Assembly: GCF_017355165.1 (NCBI RefSeq)
Contig: NZ_JADILK010000024.1
Coordinates: 1 to 64,000, forward strand
Direction: 5' to 3'
Length of the DNA: 64,000 nt
From: Bacillus sp. SD075
GTDB taxonomy: Bacteria; Bacillota; Bacilli; Bacillales; DSM-1321
The notes below the pieces were generated by a model. It ran no database searches, had not been told where the DNA came from, and saw only the letters and a program-made list of their open reading frames with translations. The translations under genes were made by a program, and so were the position numbers. Numbering within the stretch: position 1 is the stretch's first letter; each line of letters starts with the position of its first letter. Shown one piece after another: positions 63,369-64,000 of the stretch.

Positions 63369-64000
63369 ATGAATAATCGAAGGCAGAATGTCATCGATAC
63401 GGCTCATAAGCTGTTCATTGACAAGGGCTACCAAGCCACGTCAATCCAGGACATTCTAGATGGCAGCGGTATTTCAAAAGGTACATTTTATAATTATTTC
63501 CCTTCGAAGGGTGAATTATTTATAGCCATTTTCCGTTCCTTCTATACAAAGATTCGCCATGAACGGGAAAAACTATTGATTGGTCAAGATTCCGCCGATA
63601 TTGAAATTTTCATCCGTCAGCTCGAGCTGCAGATGATGGTGAACAAGCAAAGCAAATTGCTCATCCTGATCGAAGAAGTCCGTGTTTCCAACGATGAGGA
63701 ATTAAAACAATTCATCAATCAGACGTTATTGTTGAGCATCCGTTGGATGTATAACCGTTTTCTCGATCTATTCGGGGAAAGCAAAAAACCCTATCTATTA
63801 GATAGCGTCATTATCTTTCATTCGATGATGACCCACATGAATCATTTTAGTTATCGTGCCAATCTCGCAGGTACACAGGACATACAAATTATCCGCTATT
63901 GCATGAACCGCATTGTCCATTTAGTCAATGAAGTGGCTGAAAGCGGGGAACAGATCATTGACCCGGAACTAATGGATACGTGGTTTCCAAACTTTAAAAA
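63369..64000 (+). CDS. TetR-family regulator, 3' end outside the window
   Basis: ATG 63369 (AGGTGAT upstream; ATG 63366 also possible) opens MNNRRQNVIDTAHKLFIDKG, then YQATSIQDILDGSGISKG and TFYNYFPSKGELFIAIF, a TetR helix-turn-helix. At least 210 codons are in frame to the window end (last residues FPNFKK), so most of the ligand domain is included. It is divergent to the DHA2 efflux gene with an operator between, so it is its likely repressor. Confidence 0.8.
   Translation, partial: MNNRRQNVIDTAHKLFIDKGYQATSIQDILDGSGISKGTFYNYFPSKGELFIAIFRSFYTKIRHEREKLLIGQDSADIEIFIRQLELQMMVNKQSKLLILIEEVRVSNDEELKQFINQTLLLSIRWMYNRFLDLFGESKKPYLLDSVIIFHSMMTHMNHFSYRANLAGTQDIQIIRYCMNRIVHLVNEVAESGEQIIDPELMDTWFPNFK

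Overview
The window looks like chromosome from a low-GC, spore-forming member of the Bacillaceae. The nearest known set-up seems to be the Peribacillus (Bacillus simplex) group, but that is an inference. Support comes from strong AGGAGG ribosome sites with ATG, GTG and TTG starts, a YyaC sporulation protein, a Lia envelope-stress operon, FbpA/FbpB iron-sparing peptides, T-box and cobalamin leaders, a SwrC-type pump and a YhgE/Pip protein. No rRNA, tRNA, CRISPR array, complete transposase or prophage was seen.

Layout. 0-7.3 kb: a small membrane protein, an Mta/TipAL-like MerR regulator with its operator, a decayed pentapeptide-repeat gene, yyaC, and a citrate transporter with its CitST-type two-component system. 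7.4-11.2 kb: a dead VOC gene and a btuF-btuD-btuC vitamin B12 uptake operon behind a cobalamin riboswitch. 11.3-18.8 kb: acetyltransferase, cystine transporter, PAP2 phosphatase, a T-box-controlled amino-acid permease (leucine-type specifier) and an MFS carrier. 18.9-22.5 kb: liaIH-liaFSR without liaG. 22.8-28 kb: a divergent TetR regulator and a complete tryptophan-to-anthranilate operon (kynU, permease, kynA, kynB). 28-36 kb: LysE exporter, MBL hydrolase, phospholipase D/cardiolipin synthase-like protein, a type I toxin-antitoxin-like locus, a peptidoglycan-binding protein and an alpha/beta hydrolase. 36-37 kb: a Fur-regulated flavodoxin-fbpA-fbpB operon. 37.8-43.8 kb: an RND pump, a polysaccharide deacetylase and small genes. 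44-55 kb: two divergent aldarate clusters. 55.8-64 kb: SDR, TetR, a dead hydrolase, LysR/YhgE and a TetR/MFS drug-efflux pair cut by the window end.

How genes work together. In the aldarate region GarD and two GudD enzymes should give 5-dehydro-4-deoxyglucarate from galactarate and glucarate. KdgD and an aldehyde dehydrogenase then take it to 2-oxoglutarate. A FadR-type regulator is encoded at the far end, and sites fitting TNGTNNNACNA overlap the -10 boxes of both divergent promoters. The second GudP gene is full length except for two in-frame TGA codons.

Repeats and decay. Two direct copies of a ~385 bp element with inverted ends flank the 17.5 kb SwrC-aldarate segment. Two ~105-125 bp REP-like elements and three blocks of ~20 bp degenerate tandem repeats sit in intergenic spaces. 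Several genes are decaying (VOC, pentapeptide, alpha/beta hydrolase and small membrane genes). Small genes that long-ORF calling would miss include fbpA, fbpB, a 28-residue holin-like toxin and a 44-residue membrane protein.
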